Assembly (NCBI GenBank): GCA_034336665.1 | Contig: CM067592.1 | Location: forward strand, 53,806,473-53,870,472 | Length of the DNA: 64,000 nucleotides | Direction of reading: 5' to 3' | Origin: Luscinia megarhynchos | Taxonomy: Eukaryota > Chordata > Aves > Passeriformes > Turdidae | Shown here: positions 38,311 through 52,823 of the stretch, piece after piece | Numbering within the stretch: position 1 is the stretch's first letter | Layout of the letters: every line of letters starts with the position of its first letter | Notes under the pieces: model-generated | Seen by the model: only the letters and a program-made list of their open reading frames with translations | The model's database searches: none | What the model was told of the DNA's origin: nothing | Translations under genes and position numbers: made by a program

Positions 38311-40939
38311 CATTCTGGCCTGGGAAAACAGCCTTCTTGTGTTTTACATGCAAAAATAGATTTTCTACTGTGACATAAGAGAACAAGTCTCTTGTTTCAC
38401 TGACTCCTTCTGTTTAAATCTCATATTATCGCAATCGAACTTGGGCTTTCATTGTTAAAAAGAATAACTAAATTTAAGAAATGTGTACATAAGAACAATC
38501 ACGTTTTCTTATAAGTGTGCCTCCTAATTCAAATTCCTTCTTACTGATTTATACAACCTTCAGAAACACATTTACTTAAATAGTTTTCTCTTCCTTAACA
38601 GTTACCAGTTTTACTGATACCAGTATCTACCTAAATCAGATTACAGTCTCTTCAAGAACCTTCCAGCATGCAATTTCGTAATTCCCACCAACAATACAAA
38701 ATTCTTAAGGATTATTTCCTTACTCTTCCCCTACGCTCTTTCGCTGTATGAGGCTCCTCCAGTTGTTAAATGGCAGTGTTAGTAGGAATATTATACCAAA
38801 GGCATGCACAGGATTCAGGGATATTCTTCCTGAAGATGGTCTTTTAGAGGTCTGTCATATTCTTAGGGTTTGGAGGAAGACATAGTAAAACAATTTATAC
38901 TGCAACACAGTCAGGCAGTTTTGTAATTCTTATAACATGGGAAGCTCGAGGGAGGCTTCTACAGAGCTGTCACTATTGAATGAAAGAGCAGCTGACACGT
39001 GAGAGTAAGTAGTTTTCTGATTTTTTCAACTCTCTTTAAACCAATCTTTTCCAAACACATGGTTCATAAAATCCCATAGGAACCTCTCTGTCATTTCCTG
39101 AAAAATAACTTACTTGGCTTTCTAAACTAAAAAATCTCCCCCTTGCCAATGATACACTGGCTATGGAAATCTAATTTGTAATCAAACCAAGATGCTACAA
39201 GATCTGACTTGTTTTCGGTATTTTTCTTTATTGGCCCTGCAGAGGACAACTGTTACACAGACGACAGACACCCTTTCAAAATCTCATTGCCACCATGGTT
39301 ACCTACTTGGCTAACTTCCTTACAGTCAAATTTAAGGAAAAATGTATTGATCATTTACTGAAAAAGTTTACAACCCATGCTAAAGCCTATAGTTATACAG
39401 ATGAAAAAATTAGCTTAATCTGCTCTATTTGCTCATCTGGATCATCTCAATGCTTCTTATCACAAATGTTCTACTAATAGAAAAACTATGAGCCTTTTTT
39501 ATGGAAAATATTAGCTTTCCAATAGAAACAGTAAATTGGGATAAAATACTTGAATACTGCAAAAAAATAACTAATGCCAGAACTATATTAACAAGAAACA
39601 GATTAAATCTAAATTGGATAAAATATAAGGAATCTTCTATTTTGTCACAAAATCCTTTGCTATTTTCTCTGGAGAGTCTGCAATGGATCCCCTCTCTTCC
39701 CAAGGCAGGATGCAATTCCCAACCACAATGAAAGTGCCTTCATACTGCAGCCAACTAGCAGCAAGAAGCTCCTTTTTGTGACAGGTTAGACACAACACTA
39801 AGGTTTTTTTTCTAGAAATATTGAGTCTGTATTATTCTGTTTGCACTTGAATTTGCTGTCTGGAGAATACTTGGGTGGCCTAGTGCCTCCAAAGCACAGA
39901 TATTTTGTTTACAAACAGAAATGTAAATGGTGCCAAAGAACACATAAAAAAGATAAACAAGCAACAGGATAATAAGCATTTCAAAGCAACTGACTTTCTA
40001 TAGTCTCATTTTCCATGGTATGTCTGTTATAGTACATGAACTTAGTCTTTTCTCTGCTGGTGACTTTCATATGATAAGAAACACAACAGGATTTAGTCAC
40101 GATATACATATACACAGGCTATTAAAAATCACCTCCACATTCATCATGGTGATTAAATAACAGGGGAAAAAATATTGTATATTCACTTTGCACCATTTCT
40201 TATTAGGGTCTCTGAAGTCATCCACCTGAAAAGTCTCTGCTACTCATTACCACATAAGCAGCTCATCCAAATAAATTTTTAAGAGCAGTAGTCAAAGGAA
40301 GTTAGTTTTCTAAATGTCTGTATAACTTAGCAAATATCCTTCATATATTACATTTAAATACTGTGATTATGGTATCTTCAGCCCAAAAATGAAGAATTTA
40401 AATGTTATTCTGTTAATAACAAGATGAGCAGTCAGGATCCATGTAACACCTTCAGGCACCTCCTTTCACTGAGTTAAATCATCCCAACTTCCACTAAATT
40501 GGCATTGGTCAGTCTTCCAAAATGGAAATCTCATTATCTCTGCAATTGCTGGCCACCTGTGTTACTCTTACACACAACTAACAATACTGCTTCAAACATC
40601 AGCACTCATTCCTGGAAAGACAAGTCACTGCATCAATTTATCAAAGAATGCCATCCTGCTCACCAAAGGTTTCCCTTGCCAGGTCAATCTCTTTGGAATG
40701 GTAACTCAAAGTGGGACAAAGAAATAAGCTTGAATAGATATAAGATAGTTTTGTTACTGGACTAAGCCTGCTGTGACTGAGACAAGACCTGAAACTGGTT
40801 ACCAGGATGTGGTTATCGATGTATCCAGCTGCAGAAAGCCAAATGCTTCTTCATGTGCAAGGAAAGTAAAGAGAATGAAGTGACAAACTCTGTAGAGCAA
40901 CTGAAGAAAATGCAACAGCAGCTACCACAAACAGTGCTC

Positions 40940-41030
40940 AAAAACTAAATATAAAAAATATAAAAATATATAAATATAAAATAAAAATACATATTAAAAA
41001 ATAAATATAAAAAAAATATTGCACCCAAAT
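40940..41030. repeat. A-rich (AAATAT)n low-complexity tract
   Basis: Imperfect aaatataaaaa repeats on the plus strand, almost without G or C. Confidence 0.9.
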
Positions 41031-41123
41031 TGAGATTTAACTTTTTAAGCTTCTGAATTTGCATGCTGTGACTAACAAAGTATTTATATAGTTGGCTTGC
41101 TGCACACAGTGAAAGCAAATATT

Positions 41124-41150
41124 CCTGAGCCAGATTTAAACTGGCTCAGG
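41124..41150. repeat. Perfect 10-bp hairpin
   Basis: cctgagccag, loop atttaaa, ctggctcagg. The arms are fully complementary and GC-rich, inside AT-rich sequence. Confidence 0.85.
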
Positions 41151-41889
41151 GACTGGTGACAGCATTAATAGTAGCAGCAGCACGGGCAGCATACACTGCA
41201 GAACTCATCATAAAGTTTGGACAAAGCTCAGTGACAAGAAGACTGGCCTGGATTTGTCCCAGGTACGTCTATGGGAACTGCAGTCAGCAAGGTGCAGGCA
41301 TACCACAAAAGAGAGCACGTAAGCATGAAGTTCAGAGGAGGGTTTGGATTTTACTTGAACATAAAGAAATAACACAGGAAAGAGGAACAAATATTTTCTA
41401 ACTTGCTTTCCTTACATTAGAAAACACAGCAAGTATGTAAATCAAAGACACTTCAAGCAGAGAACTATATTGTTGTTAATGGAAGAGCTAAGGTAGCACA
41501 GATTTTAACTCAAACAGTCATGTCTGAGAAAAGGTAACATCTATACCATTTATGGGAACTACTTCCAGTACAATCATATCAACAGATCACACAGCTTCAA
41601 AGGCAGTAGAAATAGTAATATAAACCAATATCCAGTATAATATATATATAATAAAACAATCCCATCTGTAATTTTGTGATACAAGATTGAATAACCTATC
41701 CAAGAACATTGGTTGCATAGTCATGTATTTATCATTTAAAAAACATGAAAAATGATTCAGTGAATATTATATTATTTTGCAACTGGTCTCTCAACCACTT
41801 AGAAGATGGCGAAGTAAATATCAACTAATTACATGCCTGTACAAATATTCAGCCAGATAAGGCTTACATATCCAGCACATTTCTGAGAG

Positions 41890-41992
41890 ATTTAAAATAA
41901 GTTATAAATTATAAAATAATATATAATTTTATAATTATAATTAATTTATCATTTAAATTATATATTATAATTATAAATAAGTTATAAATTGA
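41890..41992. repeat. AT-only palindromic repeat with direct-repeat ends
   Basis: The 16-bp sequence aaataagttataaatt occurs at 41895-41910 and again at 41975-41990. Between the two copies is a self-complementary A/T-rich stretch with a single C. Confidence 0.8.
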
Positions 41993-44889
41993 GTCTGATG
42001 CAGGAAATGTGTAAATAAAAGCAAGCATACTGCAAAGAAAGCAACAGGATGTGGATGGATGAAATTGTGCTGTTTTTAACTGCTGTTGCTTGAACTGATA
42101 ATACAATGTGGCAGTCTCCTCCAATGTTAACTCAAAGCATCAAACAGTACTATTCACAGGTCTAAAAATCCACAACTGCTTTTTCCTCAATGAAGACAAA
42201 AATAGAAGACACAGCCAAGCACAGATTGCCAAAGAACTAACTTGACTTGAACACTTTAGTAACAAAAGCTAGTATCTTTCTAAAAACAGCATTATGAGGA
42301 ACTGTTTCCTCATCCATACACTCATTTAAGATTAGATAAGTCACTGGGTTCTTGCGTGTGAAAGAAATTTTCATTTATTTTATTAAAAAACTTCATGTTC
42401 ATCACGAGCAGATAGCAATCAAGTTCCCTATTCAAATACATATAGACTTAAAACCCTAAATTTAGTTGGACAGAAATACCATCGAGAAAAGATTACAGAC
42501 ACCACTAAGTCCTACAGGTACATGATACTGTCACAGATATCAGTCCTTCCTTCATTCTGAGGATTCAAATTTTCTTCTTGCTTTATTAGGTACTAAGTGA
42601 AAACTTCACTCACCTATCCAAACCTCTTTGAATCTTGCCTTTTTACTGGCTTTTACTTTTCGTACTGAACAGAAAAGCTTCTGCCATTTTTATTCACACA
42701 AAACACTGCCATAAAGAACTTTTTCTAATATTTTTTCTGTTACAAAGGCTCTATTATTATGAAACTGCAGTGTGCTGCTCCAGAAGGCATGCAAATGCCT
42801 AGTTTACTCTAAGTTCTTATTTGCAGCAAAAGTTGATTATTCTATATATTTAGAGACTAAGTGTCACTTTTCTATTTACAGGGCAAAAAAATGCAAACTA
42901 CCCTATCTTAAATGTGAATGAGAAGTCACCTCCAACTGCCTCAGCAAGAAACTACTCATCTTTCTGTACAGCCTCTTTCCCTACTTATCTTTTCTTTCAC
43001 GAGCATGTTTTTCATGGGAAGAATTCTAAAGTGGTAATGAAGGGGGACATTCATCTTGCATCAACTAATTCTTCACCCTTCTGTTTCATGCTGCAGCTCA
43101 GACACACTGCTGCTATTTTTCTTTTTACAATCTCAATAACATTTGAAGAGGACCTGAGATGGAAGTAATTTAATAAAACACATTATAGAATTCAATGGCA
43201 GAGCCAGGAGCAATTAGAATAATCTAATATTTTCCATTACAAAACCGTTCTCGGTTACTTATAGTTTTGCCAATCTTTAATTTTTGGGCTTAGATTTTCT
43301 GTATCAGGTATGTGATTCAGACAAAAAATATTTTTAGAAAGTTACAGCTGAGACAGTCGAAATACATACTTAACGAAAAATACAATTTACATTATCCATG
43401 CCAAAAAACCTAATCAAAACCCCAAAACCCAATCCAAAACAAAACCCAAACTTCTTCACTCAAATTTCTCCAAGACGTGGACTAGAAGACCAGGAAGACA
43501 TCTGGGAGGCAAATTTGGCTAAGTCATAAACTTCTGGAAAACTGCCTAACTACTAACAAAACTTTGCACTGAGTATGTTGATAATGTAGTTTTTCCAAAA
43601 GGATAGTCACTGCTGGTGCTCTGTTATTTTCACAGCATGTCTGATCTGATTGAAAGTTCATGGCTTCTCTGCAACGTTAGGATAAATTTCAGGCCTATAG
43701 AATTTTTCTACTCAAGAGCAGCTATAATGTTAGGAAACAGAAAAACAATTGGAGGACATTTTAAATTTTTGTATAAGAGATGCTGGACAGGAATCTATGC
43801 AATGACACAGGGAAACAACACTTGAGAAGACTATACCACGTTACTGTTAAAATAGAGTGGCCAAAGAAGAGAAAGGGGCTTATAGTCTGAAATACTCCCA
43901 CTCCTATATTCTTAAATGGAATGCACAATTCTACTGTGCATGAACCAGAATTGTATGTCACTGCATCTTGCTCTGAAAATCCACTGATAACACTTGGTAC
44001 CTCCCTCCCTCCCTCTGGTACTGCTGGTGGAGCAGCTGGATGACAAAAACCCAAGTGTCTCTTAGTCTTAGGTGTGTCTTAGGGACCTCAAAGGTCCACA
44101 TCGACCAGTCACATGTCTGGCAGTACCTATACAAATGATATATTCCCTTCCCTTAATTCCCAGTTACTTGCTCAGGGGTGAAAGAAGCAAAAGGGTAAAC
44201 TGTTAAGAAACAAGTATTGTGAATTTAAATGCTCACAGTGTCTTTTAAGCTTTTCACACAATGCAACCCACACTGCTGCACATACCTACTTGCAGCAGTC
44301 AGTCACACGCTCCTTTTCCCACTGAGTGTCCATTTAGCTCAGCATGCATGACCAACTGTGGTGGGAACAAATGAGCAAAGAACAACATCCTTATGGGCTC
44401 CTTCCACGTAAGAGCTAAAAAAATAATTAACAAGCTAGAAAAACCAGACATAGAGCAACGTGTGACAAATAGTAACATCATGGTTACTTTGGAAATTTTA
44501 CATCTAAAATCCAAGTGCTTCTGCAATGCTGAATGACTTATTTCATGTTTGTTCTTAGAAAAACTTACTTAGAATATCCATATTGGGCACAATTCAAAAG
44601 CCTGAAGTTAAAAGTCCAAGTCCTAAACTCATATCTTTCTATTATATTAGGATATTCAGTCATAATTCTATTCTAATTCTATTCCCACATCTTTTTTTTC
44701 ACTGGAAACATTTTCTATCAAATCTTCTATCCATTCTTTTTAAAGACCCAATGAAAAATTACTGCATACAAAGATCACTCAATTTTTTCTGGAAAAATAA
44801 GACCAGACCTGGTGCCAAATCCAGCTTATTTAATAGTTTCATTGGAAAGTGTATATTAGATAAACACTGTAGCTGGGGCCCAGAGAAGT

Positions 44890-45030
44890 AGTGGAGAAAG
44901 TCAAAACATGATAGGACACGACCCTGTGGAATCTGATCTACATTAGCCCTGTGTGGAGCAGGGGTGGTGGTGGGGGGTGTGCCTGGACTGCCAAGGGCCC
45001 CTGCCAACCCAAATGACCCTATGATCCTAA
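44890..45030 (+). mobile_element. CR1 LINE 3' tail, plus strand
   Basis: ggacacgaccctgtggaatc, then a GGTGG-rich insertion-like run, then cccctgccaacccaaatgac and cctatgatcctaag. This follows the end of a CR1 (cctgtgcaatctgct...ccttccaaccc...ttctgtgat). Short and diverged. Confidence 0.7.
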
Positions 45031-48000
45031 GAAAGCTCCTTCCAAGGCAGGAGGAAAAGCAAAAAGATGAAAAAAATTGCTTCTTTTTCTATGCTCATTT
45101 TTTGGAAGACACTTAGAAGACCCAGTTATGCATTCATAACTGTCACACATTTTACAGTATTTTGGGTTTTTGTTATCTAGCAGCAATTTGCTCTTTCGAT
45201 TTGCGAAGTTTCTCTGAAGATCCTGTTGCAATATTTTATAGAAGGAGAATGGGATGGAAGATGATAGACATTCCCATTGGCTTCATGCTATTTCTCCTCT
45301 TAAGACACTTTAATCTTTCCCATTAGGTATGAAAAAAAAAAAAATAGGTCTAAAAGTTACCATTAAAACTGCAATTTATTTGCAACTGACAAATTCCTTC
45401 CAAATTACAAAGAATGATGGTTTGTTCTTATAGAAATTCCAGTGACTCAGGAAGGAATCTCAAGCATGCCTCACCTCTCTGGTTCTTCCCATTTCCTCTG
45501 TGACTTCTGACGTGTTACCTTACAGAACTATTATTTCCATTCCAGACAAGGAAAATATTAGCCTTTATGGGTTCTACAAACAGAAGTGAAATGTGTCAGA
45601 TCGCTGGTGATCTAACAGTGGCTTCATTGCTGTTATCACCGCACAGTATAGTACTCTGCCTTGTAACAGTAGCAACAGCTGCAGCTTTCCCTACATCATA
45701 AAAGTTGCTGGATTAGTGAAGAAATCTATCAGATTACCAACATTTACTGTTAATTAACTTAAAATTACACACTGATTAATATACATGTATAACACAATGA
45801 AAATTACTATTTAATCCTCTGCTATATAACTAGGATTTTAGGTGAAGTTTCTAGCTGGAGAAGCCTTTTCTATGTTCAGAAACCTGCAAACCATTCAACC
45901 TATGTTCAATGACATACTAAAAATTAAACATTTCGCAGTAAAATGAATTTAATATCCAAGAGACAGCATAAATTTACATAACAAAAACTCTTCTTCCATG
46001 TTTATCAAAATTGATTGACAGTGTAACAAAAATCACAAGATCTATGCTCCACTAATCAACACCAATCCAAATCACACATTCAAAATGTGCCAAATTCTGT
46101 GTATGCATTCCAAAATGCAGCAGAAGAAAGCACTATGCTGTCAAAGCAAACTATCATTAAATGTGCAGCATGTAAGAGGAATTGTAGTGTTGGTTAAAAA
46201 TAAGGGTCTCCAAATATGCTGAAAGTGTCAACCTTTTTTTAGGCCCAGTGTCTATTCAGCAGAAAACTGAAGCCAAGACCAATCTCAAAATGCCACAAAA
46301 GACCCAAAGATACCCAAACGGTCTTTATCAACAAAAACTAGCTCAGCTACTAAATGAAAAAGGAAAGCATGTAAGAGCCAGAATAGTTAGAAAAAACCAA
46401 AAAAGAACAAAACAAACAAACAAACAAACAAACAAACAAACAAAAAACCAAAAAAAGGCCAACCCCACCACAACAAAACAAAGGAAAAAAAAATCTTGGA
46501 AGCACAATATTTTACATCCAACTAAAAATATACAACCATGAAATGATCTATTTGCACTGCCAGATCTATATACATTTTCAAGTTTAGGTTTTGGGGCATT
46601 TTTTAAATTTGGAGGAAACACAAAACATCAAGCAATTCATGAACACACTGTGCTTAATACATCAACCAATCAATCAGGCAATCCCCTGCCTGCTTGATTA
46701 CAAGAGGCATTAAAAATATTAGCATATCAGGAATAGAAGCCTGAAAACAGTTTTCATGTTTACACTTGTTCTTAAAATGGGAATTCAAATGCCTCAAATT
46801 TTTGGCAAAAAGTCCCATTACTGACTAAACAATGACACAATACCTCCTCTCCTCTACCCCCTTCATACAAGCTGATTCACAGTGCTGTGATGCCGCCCTC
46901 AACAAATATTCTTCCACCGATCTAAAACAAGAAATTAAAACATGTTTCTTCTTTTCCCACCTTTAATCAGTGAAAAGTTAGTACTTTCTAGACTTTTGTT
47001 AATGTGAAGAAAAAGGTTCTCTGACTAAAAAAACCTCAGGTGACTTGCTTCCAAATCAGATTTCTAGTGTCCCCTCTCAAGACACCTATTTACATGAAAT
47101 CTCTTATAGTTTCTCTGCCTGTATAAAATGCAGATGCCACTGCACATCAGGCCTGTGTTTGCCTCTTTGCACAGACAGTCCAAAACAGTTTTCCTGATCT
47201 GTTTCAACTTGAAATGTTGTCAATATATGGATTGTCTTGCTTTCTAATTCAGTGAAAAATCTAGTTTTCCATTAGTCTCTGCCTTTCTAATTTTCGATAC
47301 AGCTTTACTAAATGTAATTATTAAAGGCAGATTCAAGAAAGCAATTACTGAGCTACTGGTTTGTATCTCTGAAGTCTTAATAAGGAACAAGAAGTTGAAG
47401 TGACAGAAACACTGCAAAATCTGTAAATTAAAAAAAAAAGCCAAACCAAAACACACCAGGTTATGTGCTTACTTTATTATGTACAATACAACAGAGAGAA
47501 AAAGAATAGTATGGAAAATTACTATATGTTTGGAGCAACCACACAACCATCTGTTACCACAAGTGAGTTTTAATCTTTTTTATCACTGGGCCATGCATTA
47601 TAATCACAAGTATTTCAAAACTACATCAGAAATAGCTCTAGAAAGAATATTATAAATATAGACCCAGAATGGGACTGCAAACCATGGAAAGTGGCATTTC
47701 ATATCCTCTTTTTGGGAGGATTTTTCATGTGTTCTGGAGGTTACAGTATTTGGAGGTGTTGTACCGGGCTGTTAGATATCTAATCCCACTTGCCAGTATA
47801 AGGAATTATGGGGAAAAAAAAAAACCAGACAATTACATTAGCTTGGTCAAAACCTATAGAGTATCCTAAAGCACAGGCAGGTGCTAAGCTGAAGCAGAGC
47901 CTTGGAGCCTACTTGCTAGTTTCTAGAGAACTTGAATAATTCTCAAGATTTGAGTCCAGACATAAAAGACTGCATACAGAATATCTTTCTGCTGTGTAAT

Positions 48001-48934
48001 GACCCCCTCCACTCCACAAGTCAATCACCTCACTTTCTGCTTCCCAAAAAGTGGATAATATCCTGGTCATAATGAATCTAGTTACCAAAGTCCCGCTTAA
48101 CAGCTCCACTGTGACATCACTCTTTTCTGTTACCATTATTGTACACACATTAATATTGTTTGGCTGGTTTTGTATCAGAAAAAGTAACATTTTGTAAGAC
48201 CACAATACTGGTTCTGAGTGACTTCATGAGGTAAATTAGAAATAAACTCAAAATAATTTTTTTTTTTAAAATAAACATCAGCCTACACACAGCTGTCCAG
48301 CAGCCTCTCTTTCACAACGATAGCTCATAATACACAGTAAATTAACTGAAATATGCTAGCAGAATAACAATTGATGACCTGGCATCACATACTTCGCATT
48401 CCATTGTACTCCTTACAAATTTATAATGGCAGGTGAGAACCTGGTCATTCCCTGTATACATCACAAAGCACCAAAAAATTGTAAAGATAAAGAAAAGGTA
48501 GAGGTATGTTCTAATGTCTGAGAGAACAGGGAATGCACGTAATTTAGAGTGGTTATTCTTAACCAAGTTCCATGCCAGTCTCAAGAAACCTGTTCTAAGT
48601 GTTCCAGGTAAGGACAACTATTATCTGAAAGCCCTGCAGAAAACCCCTTAGAAACAGAGGTGATGGAAACCAGATAGCCCAAACTGAGAACTCCAGAAGC
48701 CAATGGGAATCGTGACATCCACTCTGAATCCAGGCATCTCAGCTGAGACATCCTGGTATATATCAAGAGTATGGCCAGTGACTGTTGAAGACCCAATCTT
48801 CATTACATAAGCTCTGACCTCATGGTACATACCCAAAACCTGACACAGCAGAAGCACAGGCTTTCTTCATACAAATTACACTTCAGTGTAGTGGATAAGA
48901 ACACTAAAACATTATTAAGACAGCAAAGATATTG
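45031..48934. other. Intronic sequence without recognised gene
   Basis: AT-rich. It contains a CAAA microsatellite (46410-46445) and an imperfect hairpin (46672-46699). A 98-codon minus frame (47909-48205) and the 48342-48857 minus frames show no known domain. Confidence 0.5.
46410..46445. repeat. (CAAA)n microsatellite
   Basis: About eight copies of caaa, followed by A-rich sequence. It encodes a spurious Thr-Asn-Lys-Gln repeat. Confidence 0.93.
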
Positions 48935-49480
48935 AAGAATCACAAAAGGGTTTGGGTTGGAAAGCAGTATAAAGATTATGTAGTTCTAACTCCTCTACCA
49001 CAGGCAGGGACACCTTCCACTAGCCCACGTTGCTCAGGGCCCATTCAACCTGACCTGGAACACTTCCAGGGACAGGGCATTCATCGCTTCTCTCAATAAC
49101 CTGTTCCAGTACCTTACCATAACCACAATAAAAAAATTCTTTCTCATGTCTAATTTAAATCTTCTCTTTTTCAGTTTAATTCCATTGCCCCTTGTTTTAC
49201 CCCACACAACCTTGTTAAAAGTCCCTCTTCAGCTTTCTTGTAGACTCCCCTTAGGTACTGAAATGTCACCAGAACGTCACTACAGAATCTTTTCTTCTCT
49301 AGGATGAACAATCTCTGATTCTCTCAGCGTTTCCTCACAGAAGTGGTGCTCCATCCCTCTGATCATTTTGTGTCATTTCCCTGGACTTACTCCAACACGC
49401 TGGTGTCCTTCCAGTGCTAGGGACCCCAGAGCTGGGTGCAGCACTGCAGCTGGAGTCTCACTGGAGTGGAATGAAGGTGC
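48935..49480 (-). mobile_element. CR1 LINE 3' part, minus strand
   Basis: The plus strand carries the reverse-complement CR1 order: agaatcacaaaagggtttgg, ggcagggacaccttccacta, aacacttccagggacagggc, aacctgttccagt, agtccctcttcagctttctt, and gctgggtgcagcactgcagc. It is 5'-truncated. Stops and indels are spread through it, and the 92-codon-scale frames inside it are fragments of the element. Same orientation as SNX24. Confidence 0.93.
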
Positions 49481-52308
49481 AGACTGTGAGCTCCATTATA
49501 TTCCTGTATGCACATGCACACCATCATACAGAGATAACACTCCCACTTTCTCAGCAGTTTTGCTAGTGGCCAGGAAAGCAAGGTAGAGTGCAAGCTGGTA
49601 TCAGTGACATTGCTGTTACAAGTAGGCCAGAGTTCAGATCATTCTGTTAACACATCAGCAGGTATTACTTTAAGTTACAAAACCCATAATTTTTTAGAAA
49701 CAGATTTTATTTTACCTACATATTTAGTTCCTCTTCAAAATCACGACTTCCGTATTGTGCTTCTTACGGAGCATATGTAAGAAATACAGTAAATATAGTA
49801 AAGACGTATATATATATGTCATGCTTAGGAAGGATTAAATCAGCTCTCAAGACGAAAGGCCAAATACCATGCAGACGTTCAAAAAGCTTAAACGTTTATC
49901 TAACCTCAATCATCTATTACAGAAACTTCCTCTCAACACAGAAAACTCTGTTCTGGAATTCATATAATAAATTTCTTATGGTAAAATAGGAGCAAGTGCG
50001 TCCCACAGTGCAAGATGCATAATACAGCAACTATAAACAAAAACTCAGTAGTGCTAAACTCTTTCTTCTTCATCTTAATTCTTGGCAGATGATCCTCATT
50101 GGAACTATGAAGTGTATCAAAAAGACTTCAAATTAGAAAAAAATATGCACATTTCAGTTACAATTCCCCACTATGGAACATAACTGTTTTCATAGTTAGT
50201 CCTCTACTGCCATTTTTGAAAGTATTTTTAAGCTTCTTCACAACTGAAAAACAACACAAGCAACCAAAATACCTCCAGCTGATTGATTTTGTAGTGAAAT
50301 ATTGAAGCAAGTTCTCTAATGCTTTGAAAGTGTCTTAGCATGAATAGGTATTTTACTCATTGTATGCTGCCTCGGAGAACATTTCTAACATTTACTTATT
50401 CTTCCTTCATTTTAGCATCAAGTAAGACCCAAGATTTAGTACCAAAAGGCAAGAATAAAAATAAAGATAATTTGTAAGTGGGCCATTCTGTTCAGTGCTG
50501 TCCTGCAATATAAAAATCCTTTTTACTCGCTTTGGTCTTTTTGAATGATTTGACTTGTACAAGCCAGAATCATTTTGTAGCATGCTTATGGAAAATGAAA
50601 AGTCTTGTCTGTAGCAATATCAAATCATTTATACACAGCAGACATCAGCTGTCATTTCCGTCTATCCCAGCAGTACACCCCCTCCCACACTTCTCTCTTT
50701 AGTCTAGGTGAGCTGTCAAGTTTCTAGTTTCTGATGTGTATTTACATCATTCAATGACATCTGACAGTAGTGAAAGGCCACAGAAAACTGCTTATTGATC
50801 AGAGCAAAACTAGTTGACGGAACAGATGAGGTTGTATCACAGAAATGCAGCCACACTCAGGTGATGACATTTTGCTCCCTTGTATACAAGTGCTTAATGG
50901 AATACAACTTCATTATATCATGCCACTAGTGTTTAAAGAATTGCACAGTTCTCATGAGTGTTTTGTCTATGTGGTGATGAGGACAATCTATTTGTACTGG
51001 TACCAATATATTACTAACCTGTTTTGCTCATGAACACTTGCAAACTACCAGCCAATGTGTCCTGATGAATATAATAAGAGACACTGAAGACTCAATCTTG
51101 CCAAAATCTAATTGAGCTGACCTTTTAAAAAAAGATGGAATTACCATTTAGGGAGCCAGATCTACTTGAGATTTAGTTCTGCAGAATACTGTGCTGCTTA
51201 GTAAAGACATTTTAAATGACCACTTTTATGCTTGGGACCAGTACAGTTTCCCAGTGGAAGTGATAACTCATTATTAGTATTTCAGAGGTTATTATATCAA
51301 CTTGTATGAGAGTCTTTCAAACTGTATTGATTTAAATGCTGAGGCATTCATGAACAGAGGCTCTCCATACAAAATGTCCTGCAGCTAAAATATTAATTTT
51401 CTTATTTTCATTACTTTCTTCTTCTGTTATCTTGAACAGAAAACTCATTTTCCACAGAGTAACCTGTCAGGGTATAATTACACTATGAAACCATTTCTTA
51501 CAGAATCTATGTTTGCATTAGCAGTCCAATCAGAAAACTCAGGACAATGTTAGCACTAAGTAAACTGCATTGATTCAAAAAAGCCAGCCACAAGCAGTAC
51601 CTGAAGGGCTTGAAATCACGAAACTTCTAGGAGCACAGCACAGACATCAGAAGAACGTGCTTTCCATTTCATACCTTACTGAAGGAAACAGCAGCAGGTT
51701 TTCATTTCCAAGAAAAAATCCAGGAGAAAAGACGCTGATAGTCCAAAAGTTGCTCTATACAGTAGGTAAGTGATGCTCAACCTTTCTATGTTAAGTCTTG
51801 CATTCAGCCTAACTGCTTATAAATGAATACAGTCTTCTGATTCGAAACAAAATTATTCACCACCTCAAAACCAGAAATTTCTTTCCATTTCAAGGGGAAA
51901 GAGATAAAAGGCTAAGTTCTCAGAGAAGGCATTCCCAATACCATTCCAACTTAGGCAAGCAGCATGAAACCAGAGGTTGACTAAATCCAAATCTCACACA
52001 ACTAGAGAAATCAAGCTTCAAAAATAACAGAGAAATGCATGTGAATGATGTCCTAAACAAGCAGAATACATTTTCTGCTATTTCACAGCAGAAGCAATAT
52101 GGACTAATCTGTACAAACTCATTGACAACAATAGAAAAATGTGAAAGCAGTCTTGCTAATTTTCAGTCCAGTTGTTATCACAAAAACTTCTTTCAAACAA
52201 AAATAATAATGATTAGATGTTTCTTTTTATTTTCTTGGTGTTCTTGTAATACAGTTTCTGCAAAAAAACTGGAAAAATCTTGCTTTCAGACTCAAAAAAT
52301 TAGTGGTA
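49481..52308. other. Intronic sequence without recognised gene
   Basis: AT-rich unique sequence between the CR1 and the solo LTR. No exon, RNA or repeat recognised. Confidence 0.5.
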
Positions 52309-52314
52309 AACTGA
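52309..52314. repeat. Target-site duplication, left copy (aactga)
   Basis: Identical to 52963-52968 immediately after the LTR. Perfect 6-bp direct repeat. Confidence 0.9.
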
Positions 52315-52720
52315 TGTGGGAGTCCAGGGTGTCCCCCTGACTCCTTTGGGGATGCAAAAACCCCCATGGCAGACCCCTCTGAGACCCCCAAATGGTGTCC
52401 AAGAGCCACAGGGGCTGGACTTGGCTCCTTGGGAGAATTTGCCAACACTGAAGGAGGAATCACAAAATGTGAGAACAAGCAGAGTGTGAATTGGAATCTT
52501 AGAATGTAGAATTAGTGGGTTTTTGGATTGCTTATATTAAGGGCCATGTGGTCAAGATGGAGGAACCTGGGTGTGATGGGCTCCTTCCTCCTTCTTCTTC
52601 GTGCCATCCATGTTGGGATTGCATCCTGGGAACCACATATTGGATGGGGAAAGAACTGGACATTGTAAAGACAGCGCATGGCATTGGGAAGAATTTGTAA
52701 ACATCACATACGTAAATTTA

Positions 52721-52730
52721 GGTATAAAAG
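52721..52730 (+). promoter_or_regulatory. TATA box of the solo LTR
   Basis: ggtataaaag in the U3 portion, about 100 bp before the AATAAA. It would drive transcription antisense to SNX24 if active. Confidence 0.7.
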
Positions 52731-52823
52731 ATCGGGCACAGCCCGCCCAGGGGGGTTCTGTAATGGTTGTCTTACAGAGCCGACCTGTGTCGGGCTGCCT
52801 GAAACATTTTGCAAGATAAGATA

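Larger units (their letters stand above)
38311..44889. other. Intronic sequence without recognised gene
   Basis: AT-rich with low-complexity tracts (40940-41030, 41640-41655, 41890-41992, 43400-43452) and one strong hairpin (41124-41150). No coding exon recognised. Confidence 0.5.

Noticed and set aside
46248..46541. 97-codon Lys/Gln/Asn-rich frame
   Set aside because: Caused by the CAAA microsatellite and A-rich flank.
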